Of a stretch of 64,000 nt of DNA, positions 39,530 to 52,123 are shown one piece after another. Position 1 is the stretch's first letter. Each line of letters opens with the position of its first letter. Source of the DNA: Petrolisthes cinctipes (Eukaryota > Arthropoda > Malacostraca > Decapoda > Porcellanidae); contig JAWQEG010000283.1 of assembly GCA_033782935.1 (NCBI GenBank), positions 2,852,001 to 2,916,000 of the forward strand, given 5' to 3'. The translations under genes and the position numbers were made by a program. The notes under the pieces were generated by a model that did not search any database, was not told the origin of the DNA, and saw only the letters and a program-made list of their open reading frames with translations.

Positions 39530-41346
39530 TTAGGTGCCAAAAAATCGATATGTGCATGCATCTTCTGTACCCGTTTATATCTCAAATTCTGGCCATAAAC
39601 ACCCGAAAATTCAAAATTTTGGGGTCCCAGAAGCAATCTGTACATGCATACTCAGTGCTAGAATATTTTCAAAATATAGGCTAAAAACATGCTAAAAATC
39701 GATATTTTAGGTGCCAAAAAGTCGATATCTCAAATTAAGGCCCAAAACACCCAAAAATTCGATATTTAGGGGTCCCAGAAGCGATCTATACATGCCTACT
39801 CCGTGTTAGAGTATTTTCAAAAAACAGGCCCAAAACATACTCAAAATCGATGTTTTAGGTGCCAAAAAATCGATATGTGCATGCATCTTCAGTACCCGTT
39901 TATATCTCAAATTCAGGCTTAAAACACCCGAAAATTCGATATTTTGGGGTCCCAGAAGCGATCTGTATATGCCTACTCCGTGTTAGAGTATTTTCAAAAT
40001 ACATGCCAAAAACATGCTGAAAATCGATATTTTAGATGCATGCATGCATCTTCTGTACCCCTTTATATCTCAAATTCAGGCTCAAAACACCCGAAAATTC
40101 AATATTTTGGGGTTCCAGAAGCAATCTGTATATGCCTACTCAGTACTAGAATATTTTCAAAATATAGGCTAAAAACATGCTAAAAATCGATCTTTTAGGT
40201 GCCGAAAAGTCGATATCTCAAATAAAGGCCCAAAACACCCGAAAATTCGATATTTAGGGGTCCCAGAAGCGATCTGTACATGCCTACTCCGTGTTAGAGT
40301 ATTTTCAAAATACAGGCCAAAAACATACTGGAAATCGATCTTTTAGGTGCCCAAAAGTCGATATGTGCATGCAACTTCTGTATCCGTTTATATCTCAAAT
40401 TCTGGCCCTAAACACCCGAAAATTCAATATTTTGGGGTCCCAGAAGCAATCTGTACATGCCTACTCAGTGCTAGAATATTTTCAAAATATAGGCTAAAAA
40501 CATGCTAAAAATCGATATTTTAGGTGCCAAAAAGTCGATATCTCAAATTAAGGCCCAAAACACCCGAAAATTCGATATTTAGGGGTCCCAGAAGCGATCT
40601 ATACATGCCTACTCCGTGTTAGAGTATTTTCAAAATACAGGCCCAAAACATGCTCAAAATCGATGTTTTAGGTGCCAAAAAATCGATATGTGCATGCATC
40701 TTCAGTACCCGTTTATATCTCAAATTCAGGCTCAAAACACCCGAAAATTCGATATTTTGGGGTCCCAGAAGCGATCTGTACATGCCTACTCCGTGTTAGA
40801 GTATTTTCAAAATACATGCCAAAAACATGCTGAAAATCGATATTTTAGATGCCCAAAGTCAATATGTGCATGTATCTTCTGTACCCGTTTATATCTCAAA
40901 TTCAGGCTCAAAACACCCGAAAATTCAATATTTTGGGGTCCCAGAAGGAATCTGTACATGCCTACTCAGTGCTAGAATATTTTCAAAATATAGGCTAAAA
41001 ACATGCTAAAAATCGATATTTTAGATGCCAAAAAGTCGATATATCAAATTAAGGCCCAAAACACCCGAAAATTCGATATTTAGGGGTCCCAGAAACGATC
41101 TGTACATGCTTACTCCGTGTTAGAGTATTTTCAAAATACAGGCCAAAAACATACTGAAAATCGATCTTTTAGGTGCCCAAAAGTCGATATGTGCATGCAT
41201 CTTCAGTACCCGTTTATATCTCAAATTCTGGCCCGAAACACCCGAAAATTCGATATTTAGGGGTCCCAGAAGCGATCTGTACATGCCTACTCCGTGTTAG
41301 AGTATTTTTCAAAATACAGGCCAAAAACATACTGAAAATCGATCTT
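39530..41346. repeat. 1817-bp unit, first copy
   Basis: Markers at 39944, 40291, 40616, 40827 and 41173 recur at +1817 (41761, 42108, 42433, 42644, 42990). Distinctive changes in both copies are GGCCATAAACACCCG with TTCAAAATTTTGGGG, GCAACTTCTGTATCCG, CAGAAGGAATC and a 16-bp palindrome. A related but older arrangement is visible at 38395-39530. Confidence 0.88.
40035..40050. repeat. 16-bp perfect palindrome, GATGCATGCATGCATC
   Basis: The usual GATGCCCAAAGTCAATATG... stretch is collapsed so that GATGC joins ATGCATGCATC, giving a self-complementary 16-mer with three ATGC steps. The unit is shorter than 176 bp as a result. Confidence 0.9.
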
Positions 41347-43163
41347 TTAGGTGCCAAAAAATCGATATGTGCATGCATCTTCTGTACCCGTTTATATCTC
41401 AAATTCTGGCCATAAACACCCGAAAATTCAAAATTTTGGGGTCCCAGAAGCAATCTGTACATGCATACTCAGTGCTAGAATATTTTCAAAATATAGGCTA
41501 AAAACATGCTAAAAATCGATATTTTAGGTGCCAAAAAGTCGATATCTCAAATTAAGGCCCAAAACACCCGAAAATTCGATATTTAGGGGTCCCAGAAGCG
41601 ATCTATACATGCCTACTCCGTGTTAGAGTATTTTCAAAAAACAGGCCCAAAACATACTCAAAATCGATGTTTTAGGTGCCAAAAAATCGATATGTGCATG
41701 CATCTTCAGTACCCGTTTATATCTCAAATTCAGGCTTAAAACACCCGAAAATTCGATATTTTGGGGTCCCAGAAGCGATCTGTATATGCCTACTCCGTGT
41801 TAGAGTATTTTCAAAATACATGCCAAAAACATGCTGAAAATCGATATTTTAGATGCATGCATGCATCTTCTGTACCCCTTTATATCTCAAATTCAGGCTC
41901 AAAACACCCGAAATTTCAATATTTTGGGGTCCCAGAAGCAATCTGTATATGCCTACTCAGTACTAGAATATTTTCAAAATATAGGCTAAAAATATGCTAA
42001 AAATCGATCTTTTAGGTGCCGAAAAGTCGATATCTCAAATAAAGGCCCAAAACACCCGAAAATTCGATATTTAGGGGTCCCAGAAGCGATCTGTACATGC
42101 CTACTCCGTGTTAGAGTATTTTCAAAATACAGGCCAAAAACATACTGGAAATCGATCTTTTAGGTGCCCAAAAGTCGATATGTGCATGCAACTTCTGTAT
42201 CCGTTTATATCTCAAATTCTGGCCCTAAACACCCGAAAATTCAATATTTTGGGGTCCCAGAAGCAATCTGTACATGCCTACTCAGTGCTAGAATATTTTC
42301 AAAATATAGGCTAAAAACATGCTAAAAATCGATATTTTAGGTGCCAAAAAGTCGATATCTCAAATTAAGGCCCAAAACACCCGAAAATTCGATATTTAGG
42401 GGTCCCAGAAGCGATCTATACATGCCTACTCCGTGTTAGAGTATTTTCAAAATACAGGCCCAAAACATGCTCAAAATCGATGTTTTAGGTGCCAAAAAAT
42501 CGATATGTGCATGCATCTTCAGTACCCGTTTATATCTCAAATTCAGGCTCAAAACACCCGAAAATTCGATATTTTGGGGTCCCAGAAGCGATCTGTACAT
42601 GCCTACTCCGTGTTAGAGTATTTTCAAAATACATGCCCAAAACATGCTGAAAATCGATATTTTAGATGCCCAAAGTCAATATGTGCATGTATCTTCTGTA
42701 CCCGTTTATATCTCAAATTCAGGCTCAAAACACCCGAAAATTCAATATTTTGGGGCCCCAGAAGGAATCTGTACATGCCTACTCAGTGCTAGAATATTTT
42801 CAAAATATAGGCTAAAAACATGCTAAAAATCGATATTTTAGGTGCCAAAAAGTCGATATATCAAATTAAGGCCCAAAACACCCGATACTTCGATATTTAG
42901 GGGTCCCAGAAGCGATCTGTACATGCCTACTCCGTGCTTGAGTATTTTTAAAATAGAGGCCAAAAACATACTGAAAATCGATCTTTTAGGTGCCCAAAAG
43001 TCGATATGTGCATGCATCTTCAGTACCCGTTTATATCTCAAATTCTGGCCCGAAACACCCGAAAATTCGATATTTAGGGGTCCCAGAAGCGATCTGTACA
43101 TGCCTACTCCGTGTTAGAGTATTTTTCAAAATACAGGCCAAAAACATACTGAAAATCGATCTT
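41347..43163. repeat. 1817-bp unit, second copy
   Basis: Near-identical to 39530-41346. Differences include GAAATTTCAATATT near 41912 for GAAAATTCAATATT, and GGGGCCCCAG near 42754. The match ends near 43163, where GGTGCCCAAAAGTCG replaces GGTGCCAAAAAATCG. Confidence 0.87.
41852..41867. repeat. 16-bp perfect palindrome, second copy
   Basis: Same palindrome at +1817 bp, inside the second 1817-bp unit. Confidence 0.9.
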
Positions 43164-46100
43164 TTAGGTGCCCAAAAGTCGATATGTGCATGCATCTTCT
43201 GTACTCGTTTATATCTCAAATTCAAGCTCAAAACACCCGAAAACTCGATATTTTGGGGTCCCAGAAGTGATCTGTACATGCCTACTCAGTGCTAGAATAT
43301 TTTCAAAATATAGGCTAAAAACATGCTAAAAATCGATATTTTAGGTGCCAAAAAGTCGATATCTCAAATTCAGTCCCAAAACACCCGATACTTCGATATT
43401 TAGGGGTCCCAGAAGCGATCTGTACATGCCTACTCCGTGCTTGAGTATTTTTAAAATAGAGGCCAAAAACATACTGAAAATCGATCTTTTAGGTGCCCAA
43501 AAGTCGATATGTGCATGCATCTTCTGTACTCGTTTATATCTCAAATTCATGCTCAAAACACCCGAAAAATCGATATTTTGGGGTCCCAGAAGCGATCTGT
43601 ACATGCCTACTCAGTGCTAGAATATTTTCAAAATATAGGCTAAAAACATGCTAAAAATCGATATTTTAGGTGCCAAAAAGTCGATATCTCAAATTCAGTC
43701 CCAAAAACTCCCGAAACTTCGATATTTAGGGGTCCCAGAATGGATCTGTACATGCCTACTCCATATTAGAGTATTTTCAAAATACAGGCCAAAAACATAC
43801 TGAAAATCGATCTTTTAGGTGCCCAAAAGTCGATATGTGCATGCATCTTCTGTACCCGTTTATTTCTCAAATTCTGGCCCTAAACACCCGAAAATTCGAT
43901 ATTTTTGGGTCCCAGAAGCGATCTGTACATGCCTACTCAGAGCTAGAATGTTTTTAAAATATAGGCTCAAAACATGCTCAAAATCGATATTTTAGGTGCC
44001 CAAAAGTCGATATGTGCATGCATCTTCTGTACTCGTTTATATCTCAAATTCAAGCTCAAAACACCCGAAAATTCGATATTTTGGGGTCCCAGAGGCGATC
44101 TGTACATGCCTACTCAGTGCTAGAAAATTTTCAAAATATAGGCTAAAATCATGCTAAAAATCGATCTTTTAGGTGCCAAAAAGTCGATATCTCAAATTCA
44201 GTCCCAAAACACCCGAAAATTCGATATTTAGGGATCCCAGAAGCGATCTGTACATGCCTACTCCGTGTTAGAGTATTTTCAAAATACAGGCCAAAAACAT
44301 ACTGAAAATCGATCTTTTAGGTGCCCAAAAGTCGATATGTGCATGCATCTTCAGTACCCGTTTATATATCAAATTCTGGCCCTAAACACCCAAAAATTCA
44401 ATATTTTGGGGTCCCAGAAGCAATCTGCACATGCCTACTCTGTGATAGAATATTTTCAAAATATAGGCTAAAAACATGCTAAAAATCGATATTTTAGGTG
44501 CCAAAAAGTCGATATCTCAAATAAAGGCCCAAAACACCCGAAAATTCAATATTTTGGGGTCCCAGAAGCAATCTGTACATGCCTACTCCGTGTTAGAGTA
44601 TTTTTAAAATTCAGGCCCAAAACATGCTGAAAATCGATATTTTTGGTGCCCAAAGTCAATATGTGTATGCATCTATTATACTCGTTTATATCTCAAATTC
44701 AGGCTCAAAAAACCCGAAAATTCGATATTTTGGGGTCCCATAAGCGATCTGTACATGCCTACTCCGTGTTAGAGTATTTTCAAAATTCAGGCCCAAAACA
44801 TGCTGAAAATCGATATTTTTGGTGCCCAAAGTCAATATGTGTATGCATCTTCTATGCTCGTTTATATCTCAAATTCAGGCTCAAAACACCCGAAAATTCG
44901 ATATTTTGGGGTCCCAGAAGCGATCTGTACATGCCTACTCAGTGCTAGAATTTTTTCAAAATAAAGGCTCAAAACATGCTCAAAATCGATCTTTTAGGTG
45001 CCTATAAGTCGATATGTGCATGCATCTTCTGTACTCGTTTATATCTCAAATTCAGGCTCAAAACACCCGAAAATTCGATATTTTGGGGTCCCAGAAGCGA
45101 TCTGTACATGCCTACTCAGTGCTAGAATATTTTCAAAATATAGGCTCAAAACATGCTAAAAATCGATATTTTAGGTGCGTAAAGGCGATATCTCAAATTC
45201 AGGCCTATAACACCCGAAAATTTGATATTATGGGGTCCCAGAAGCGATCTGTACATGCCTACTCCGTTTTAGAGTATTTTCAAAATACATGCCCAAAACA
45301 TGCTGAAAATCGATATTTTAGATGCCAAAAGTCAATATGTGCATGTATCTTCTGTACCCGTTTATATCTCAAATTTAGGCTCAAAACACCCGAAAATTCA
45401 ATATTTTGGGGTCCCAAAAGCAATCTGTACATGCCTACTCAGTGCTAGAATATTTTCAAAATACAGGCTAAAAACATGCTAAAAATCGATCTTTTAGGTG
45501 CCAAAAAGTCGATATCTCAAATTCAGACCCAAAACACCCGAAAATTCGATATTTAAGGGTCCCAGAAGCGGTCTGTACATGCCTACTCCGTGTTAAGGTA
45601 TTTTCAAAATACAGGCCAATTACATACTGAAAATCGATCTTTTATGTGCCCAAAAGTCGATATGTGCATGCATATTCTGTACCCGTTTATATCTCAAATT
45701 CTGGCCCTAAACACCCGAAAATTAAATATTTTGGGGTCCCAGAAGCAATCTGTACATGCCTACTCTGTGCTTGAATATTTTCAAAATATAGGCTAAAAAC
45801 GTGCTAAAAATCGATATTTTAGGTGCCAAAAAGTCGATATCTCAAATTAAGGCCCAAAACACCCGAAAATTCGATATTTAAGGGTCCCAGAAGCGATCTG
45901 TACATGCCTACTCCGTGTTAGAGTATTTTCAAAATACAGGCCCAATACATGCTCAAAATCGATGTTTTAGGTGCCAAAAAGTCGATATGTGCATGCATCT
46001 TCAGTACCCGTTTATATCTCAAATTCAGAATCAAAGCACTTGAAAATTCGATATTTAAGGGTCCCAGAAGCGATCTGTACATGCCTACTCCGTGTTAGAG

Positions 46101-49100
46101 TATTTTCAAAATACAGGCCCAATACATGCTCAAAATCGATGTTTTAGGTGCCAAAAAGTCAATATGTGCATGTATCTTCTGTATCCGTTTATATCTCAAA
46201 TTCAGGCTCAAAATTCCCGAAAATTCAATATTTTGGGGTCCCAGAAGCAATCTGTACATGCGTACTCAGTGCTAGAATATTTTCAAAATATAGGCTAAAA
46301 ACATGCTAAAAATCGATCTTTTAGGTGCCAAAAAGTCGATATCTCAAATTCAGTCCCAAAACACTCGAAAATTCGATATTTAGGGGTCCCAGAAGCGATC
46401 TGTACATGCCTACTCCGTGTTAGAGTATTTTAAAAATACAGGCCAAAAACATACTGAAAATCGATCTTTTAGGTGCCCAAAAGTCGATATGTGCATGCAT
46501 CTCCTGTACCCGTTTATATCTCAAATTCTGGCCCTAAACACCCGAAAATTCAATATTTTGGGGTCCCAGAAGCAATCTGTACATGCCTACTCAGTGCTAG
46601 AATATTTTCAAAATATAGGGTAAAAATATGCTAAAAATCGATATTTTAGGTGCCAAAAAGTCGATATCTCAAATTAAGGCCCAAAACACCCGAAAATTCG
46701 ATATTTAGGGGTCCCAGAAGGAATCTGTACATGCCTACTCCGTGTTAGAGTATTTTCAAAATACAGGCCAAAAACATACTGAAAATCGATCTTTTAGGTG
46801 CCCAAAAGTCGATATGTGCATGCATCTTCTGTACCCGTTTATATCTCAAATTCTGGCCTTAAACACCCGAAAATTCGATATTTTTTGGTCCCAGAAGCGA
46901 TCTGTACATGCCTACTCAGTGCTAGAATGTTTTCAAAATACAGGCCAAAAACATACTGAAAATCGATATTTTAGGTGCGTAAAGGCGATATCTCAAATTA
47001 AGGCCCAAAACACCCGAAAATTCGATATTTTGGGGTCCCAGAAGCAATCTGTACATGCCTACTCAGTGCTAGAATGTTTTCAAAATATAGGCTCAAAACA
47101 TGCTCAAAATCAATATTTTAGGTGCCCAAAAGTCGATATGTGCATGCATCTTCTGTACCCGTTTATATCTCAAATTCAGGCTCAAAACACCCGAAAATTC
47201 GATATTTTGGGGTCCCAGAAGCGATCTGTACATGCCTACTCAGTGCTAGAATATTTTCAAAATATAGACTAAAAACATGCTAAAAATCGATATTTTAGGT
47301 GCCAAAAAGTCGATATCTCAAATTCAGTCCCAAAACACCCGAAACTTCGATATTTAGGGGTCCCAGAAGCGATCTGTACATGCCTACTCCGTGTTAGAGT
47401 ATTTTCAAAATTCAGGCCCATAACATGCTGAAAATCGATATTTTTGGTGCCCAGTATACATCTTCTATACTCGTTTATATCTCAAATTCAGGCTCAAAAC
47501 ACCCGAAAATTCGATATTTTGGGGTCCCAGAAGCGATCTGTACATGCCTACTCCGTGTTAGAGTATTTTCAAAATTCATGCCCATAACATGCTGAAAATC
47601 GATATTTTTGGTGCCCAAAGTCAATATGTGTATGCTTCTTCTATACTCGTTTATATCTCAAATTCAGGCTCAAAACACCCGAAAATTCGATATTTTGGGG
47701 TCCCAGAAGCGATCTGTTGATAGGCCTACTCAGTGCTAGAATATTTTCAAAATATATGCTCAAAACATGCTCAAAATCGATGTTTTAGGTGCCAATAAGT
47801 CGATATGTGCATGCATCTTCAGTACCCGTTTATATCTCAAATTCAGGCTCAAATCACCCGAAAATTCGATATTTTGGGGTCCCAGAAGCGATCTGTACAT
47901 GCCTACTCCGTGTTAGAGTATTTTCAAAATACAGGCCAAGAACATACTGAAAATCGATCTTTTAAGTGCCCAAAAGTCGATATGTGCATGCTTCTTCTGT
48001 ACCCGTTTATATCTCAAATTCAGGCTCAAAACACCCGAAAATTCAATATTTTGGGGTCCCAGAAGCAATCTGTACATGCCTTCTCAGTGCTGGAATATTT
48101 TCAAAATATAGGCTAAAAAATGCTAAAAATCGATATTTTAGGTGCCAAAAAGTCGATATCTCAAATTAAGGCCCAAAACACCCGAAAATTCGATATTTAG
48201 GGGTCCCAGAAGCGATCTGTACATGCCTACTCCGTGTTAGAGTATTTTCAAAATTCAGGCCCAAAACATGCTGAAAATCGATATTTTAGGTGCCATAAAG
48301 TCGATTTCTAAAATTAAGGCCCAAAAGACCCGAAAATTCGATATTTAGGGGTCCCAGAAGCGATCTGTACATGCCTACTCAGTGCTAGAATATTTTCAAA
48401 ATATTTTCTAAAAACATGCTAAAAATCGATATTTTAGGTGAGTAAAGGCGATATCTCAAATTCAGGCCCAAAACACCCGAAAATTCGATATTTTGGGGTC
48501 CCATAAGCGATCTGTACATGCCTACTCAGTGCTAGAATGTTTTCAAAATATATGCTCAAAACATGCTCAAAATCGATATTTTAGGTGCCCAAAAGTCGAT
48601 ATGTGCATGCATCTTCTGTACTCGTTTATATCTCAAATTCTGGCCCTAAATACCCGAAAATTCGATATTTTGGGGTCCCAGAAGCGATCTGTACATGCCT
48701 ACTCCATGTTAGAGTATTTTCAAAATACATGCGCAAAACATGCTGAAAATCGATATTTTAGATGCCCAAAGTCAATATGTGCATGTATCTTCTGTACCCG
48801 TTTATATCTCAAATTCAGGCTCAAAACACCCGAAAATTTAATATTTTGGGGTCCCAGAAGCAATCTGTACATGCCTACTCAGTGCTAGAATATTTTTAAA
48901 AATATAGGCTAAAAACATGCTAAAAATCGATATTTTAGGTGCCAAAAAGTCGATATCTAAAATTAAGGCCCAAAACACCCGAAAATTCGATATTTAGGGG
49001 TCCCAGAAGCGATCTGTACATGCCTACTCCGTGTTATAGTATTTTCAAAATACAGGCCAAAAACATGCTCAAAATCGATATTTTAGGTGCCAAAAATTCG

Positions 49101-51960
49101 ATATGTGCATGCATCTTCTGTACTCGTTTATATCTCAAATTCAGGCTCAAAACACCCGAAAATTCGATATTTTGGGGTCCCAGAAGCGATCTGTACATGC
49201 CTACTCAGTGCTAGAATATTTTCAAAATATAGGTTCAAAACATGCTATAAATCGATATTTTATGTGCGTAAAGGCGATATCTCAAATAATGGCCCAAAAC
49301 ACCCGAAAATTCGATATTTAGGGGTCCTAGAAGCGATCTGTACATGCCTACTCCGTGTTAGAGTATTTTCTAAATTTAGTCCAAAAGCATACTGAAAATC
49401 GATCTTTTAGGTGCCCAAAAGTCGATATGTGCATGCATCTTCTATACTCGTTTATATCTCAAATTCAGGCTCAAAACACCCAAAACTTCGATATTTTGGG
49501 GTCCCAGAAGCGATCTGTACATGCCTACTCAGTGCTAGAATATTTTCAAAATATAGGCTAAAAACATGCTAAAAATCGATATTTTAGGTGCGTTAAGGCG
49601 ATATCTCAAATTAAGGCCCAAAACACCCGAAAATTCGATATTTAGGGGTCTTAGAAGCGATCTGTACATGCCTACTCCGTGTTAGAGTATTTTCAAAATT
49701 CAGGCCCAAAAAATGCTGAAAATCGATATTTTTTGTGCCCAAAGTCTATATGTGTATGCATCTTCTATACTCGTTTATATCTCAAATTCAGGCTCAAAAC
49801 ACCCTAAAAGTCGATATTTTGGGGTCCCTTAAGCGATCTGTACATGCCTACTAAGCGCTAGAATGTTTTCAAAATATAGGCTCAAAACATGCTCAAAATC
49901 GATATTTTAGGTGCCCAAAAGTCGATATGTGCATGCATCATCTGTATTCGTTTATATTTAAAATTCTGGCTCAAAACACCCGAAAATTCGATATTTTGGG
50001 GACATGCCTACTCAGTGCTAGAATGTTTTCAAAATATAGGCTCAAAACATGCTAAAAATCGATATTTTAGGTGCGTAAAGGCGATATCTCAAATTCAGGC
50101 CCAAAACACCCGAAAATTCGATATTTTGGGGTCCCAGAAGAAATCTGTACACGCCTACTCCGTGTTAGAGTATTTACAATATACAGGCCCAAAACATGCT
50201 CAAAATCGATGTTTTAGGTGCCAAAAAGTCGATATGTACATGCATCTTCAGTACCCGTTTATATCTCAAATTCAGGCTCAAAACACCCGAAAATTCGATA
50301 TTTTGGGGTCCCAGAAGCGATCTGTACATGCCTACTCCATGTTAGAGTATTTTCAAAATACATGCCCAAAACATGCTGAAAATCGATATTTTAGATGCCC
50401 AAAGTCAATATGTGCATGTATCTTCTGTACCCGTTTATATATCAAATTCAGGCTCAAAACACCCGAAAATTCAATATTTTGGGGTCCCAGAAGCAATCTG
50501 TACATGCCTACTCAGTGCTAGAATATTTTCAAAATATAGGCTAAAAACATGCTAAAAATCGATATTTTAGGTGCCAAAAAGTCGATATCTCAAATTAAGG
50601 CCAAAAACACCCGAAAATTCGATATTTAGGGGTCCCAGAAGCGATCTGTACATGCCTAATCCGTGTTAGAGTATTTACAAAATACAGGCCCAAAACATGC
50701 TCAAAATCGATGTTTTAGGTGCCCAAAAGTCGATATGTGCATGCATCTTCAGTACCCGTTTATATCTCAAATTCAGGCTCAAAACACCCGAAAATTTGAT
50801 ATTTTGGGGTCCCAGAAGCGATCTGTACATGCCTACTAAGTGCTAGAATGTTTTCAAAATATAGGCTCAAAACATGCTCAAAATCGATATTTTAGGTGCC
50901 AAAAAGTCGATATGAGCATGCATCTTCTGTACTCGTTGATATCTCAAATTCAGGCTCAAAACTCCCGAAAATTCGATATTTTGGGGTCCCAGAAGCGATC
51001 TGTACATGCCTTCTCAGTGCTAGAATATTTTCAAAATATAGGCTCAAAACATGCTAAAAATCGATATTTTAGGTGCGTAAAGGCGATATCTCAAATAATG
51101 GCCCAAAACACCCGAAAATTCGATATTTAGGGGTCCCAGAAGCGATCTGTACATGCCTACTCCGTGTTAGAGTATTTTCAAAATACAGGACAAAAACATA
51201 CTCAAAATCGATCTTTTAGGTGCCCAAAAGTCGATATGTGCATTCATCTTCTATACCCGTTTATATCTCAAATTTAGGCTCAAAACACCCAAAAAATTAG
51301 ATATTTTGGGGTCCCAGAAGCGATCTGTACATGCCTACTCAGTGCTAGAATGTTTTCAAAATATAGGCTCAAAACATGTTCAAAATCGATATTTTAGGTG
51401 CCCAAAAGTCGATATGTGCATGCATCTTCTGTACTAGTTTATATTTTAAATTCAGGCTCAAAACACCCGAAAATTCGATATTTTGGGGTCTAAGAAGCAA
51501 TCTGTACATGCCTACTCAGTGCTAGAATATTTTCAAAATATAGTCTAAAAACATGCTAAAAATCGATATTTTAGGTGCCAAAAAGTCGATATCTCAAATT
51601 AAGGCCCAAAACACCCGAAAATTCGATATTTAGGGGTCCCAGAAGCAATCAGTACATGCCTACTCCGTGTTAGAGTATTTTCAAAATACAGGCCAAAAAC
51701 ATACTGAAAATCGATCTTTTAGGTGCCCAAAACTCGATATGTGCATGCATCTTCTGTACCCGTTTATATCTCAAATTCAGGCTCAAAACACCCGAAAATT
51801 CGATATTTTGGGGTCCCAGAAGCGATCTGTACATGCCTACTCAGTGCTAGAATGTTTTCAAAATATAGGCTAAAAACATGCTAAAAATCGATATTTTAGG
51901 TGCGTAATGGCGATATCTCAAATTATGGCTCAAAACACCCGAAAATTCGATATTTTGGGG
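43164..51960. repeat. Array segment with few recent higher-order copies
   Basis: Mixed monomers with more private substitutions than the left half. At 43345 a ~190-bp piece repeats 42842 (offset 503, sharing CGATACTTCGATATTTAG and GTGCTTGAGTATTTTT). A long monomer near 47450 lost 12 bp (GGTGCCCAGTATACATC). A monomer at 50001 lost 17 bp, so that GGGG joins ACATGCC and the TCCCAGAAGCGATCTGT stretch is absent. At 47714 the usual GTACATGCC reads GTTGATAGGCC. No gene is seen. Confidence 0.85.
45075..45221 (+). repeat. Reference short monomer, 147-bp subtype
   Basis: Same 29-bp deletion as the 148-bp form but with GGTGCGTAAAGGCGATATC before the junction, one base shorter. It is spread over the window (for example near 1204, 2196, 45177, 52229 and 60640). 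A related subtype with GGTGAGTAAAGGCG occurs only from about 48.4 kb rightward. At 147 bp this subtype keeps the same reading phase as the 177-bp monomer, which explains the longest chance open frames. Confidence 0.9.
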
Positions 51961-52034
51961 TTCCAGAAGCGATCTGTACATGCCTACTCAGTGCTAGAAT
52001 GTTTTCAAAATATAGGCTCAAAACATGCTCAAAA
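51947..52034 (+). repeat. First half-unit (88 bp) of the reference monomer
   Basis: This half runs from TCGATATTTTGGGGTCCC to CATGCTCAAAA. It aligns along its whole length to the second half at 52035-52123. Shared blocks in the same order are TCGATATTTT, GG, CCCA, AAG, CGAT, TGT, CATGC, CT, AAAT and AGGCTCAAAACA. A hand count gives about 62 identities in 89 columns with one gap. The half-unit exists in two main states: CTCAGTGCTAGAAT followed by AATATAGGCT, and CTCCGTGTTAGAGT followed by AATACAGGCC. Confidence 0.85.
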
Positions 52035-52123
52035 TCGATATTTTAGGTGCCCAAAAGTCGATATGTGCATGCATCTTCTGTACTCGTTTATATCTCAAAT
52101 TCAGGCTCAAAACACCCGAAAAT
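52035..52123 (+). repeat. Second half-unit (89 bp) of the reference monomer
   Basis: This half runs from TCGATATTTTAGGTGCCC to CACCCGAAAAT. It is the diverged paralogue of the preceding 88 bp. It holds the 29-bp segment that short monomers lack. Because that segment has an aligned counterpart in the first half (GTACATGCC... opposite GTGCATGCA...), its presence is ancestral. Confidence 0.85.

Larger units (their letters stand above)
51947..52123 (+). repeat. Reference long monomer (177 bp)
   Basis: A clean example of the full-length unit, counted from one TCGATAT to the equivalent one in the next unit (51947 to 52124). TCGATAT occurs at +0, +88 and +111, with a degenerate GCGATCT near +22. 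It contains the 29-bp segment missing from short monomers, which starts GTGCATGCATC and ends CGTTTATAT. Long monomers fall into recognisable variants: GGTGCCCAAAAGTCGATATG (177 bp); GATGCCCAAAGTCAATATG (176 bp, one A fewer); TTGGTGCCCAAAGTC with GTGTATGCATC (176 bp); and a class with CATACTGAAAATCGATC and TCTGGCCCTAAAC. Confidence 0.95.

Noticed and set aside
51930..51960. Possible CENP-B box (TTCG followed at fixed spacing by A and CGGG) around CACCCGAAAATTCG
   Set aside because: On the reverse strand CGGG is present, but the required A three bases before it is T and TTCG is not at the required spacing, so the core does not match.
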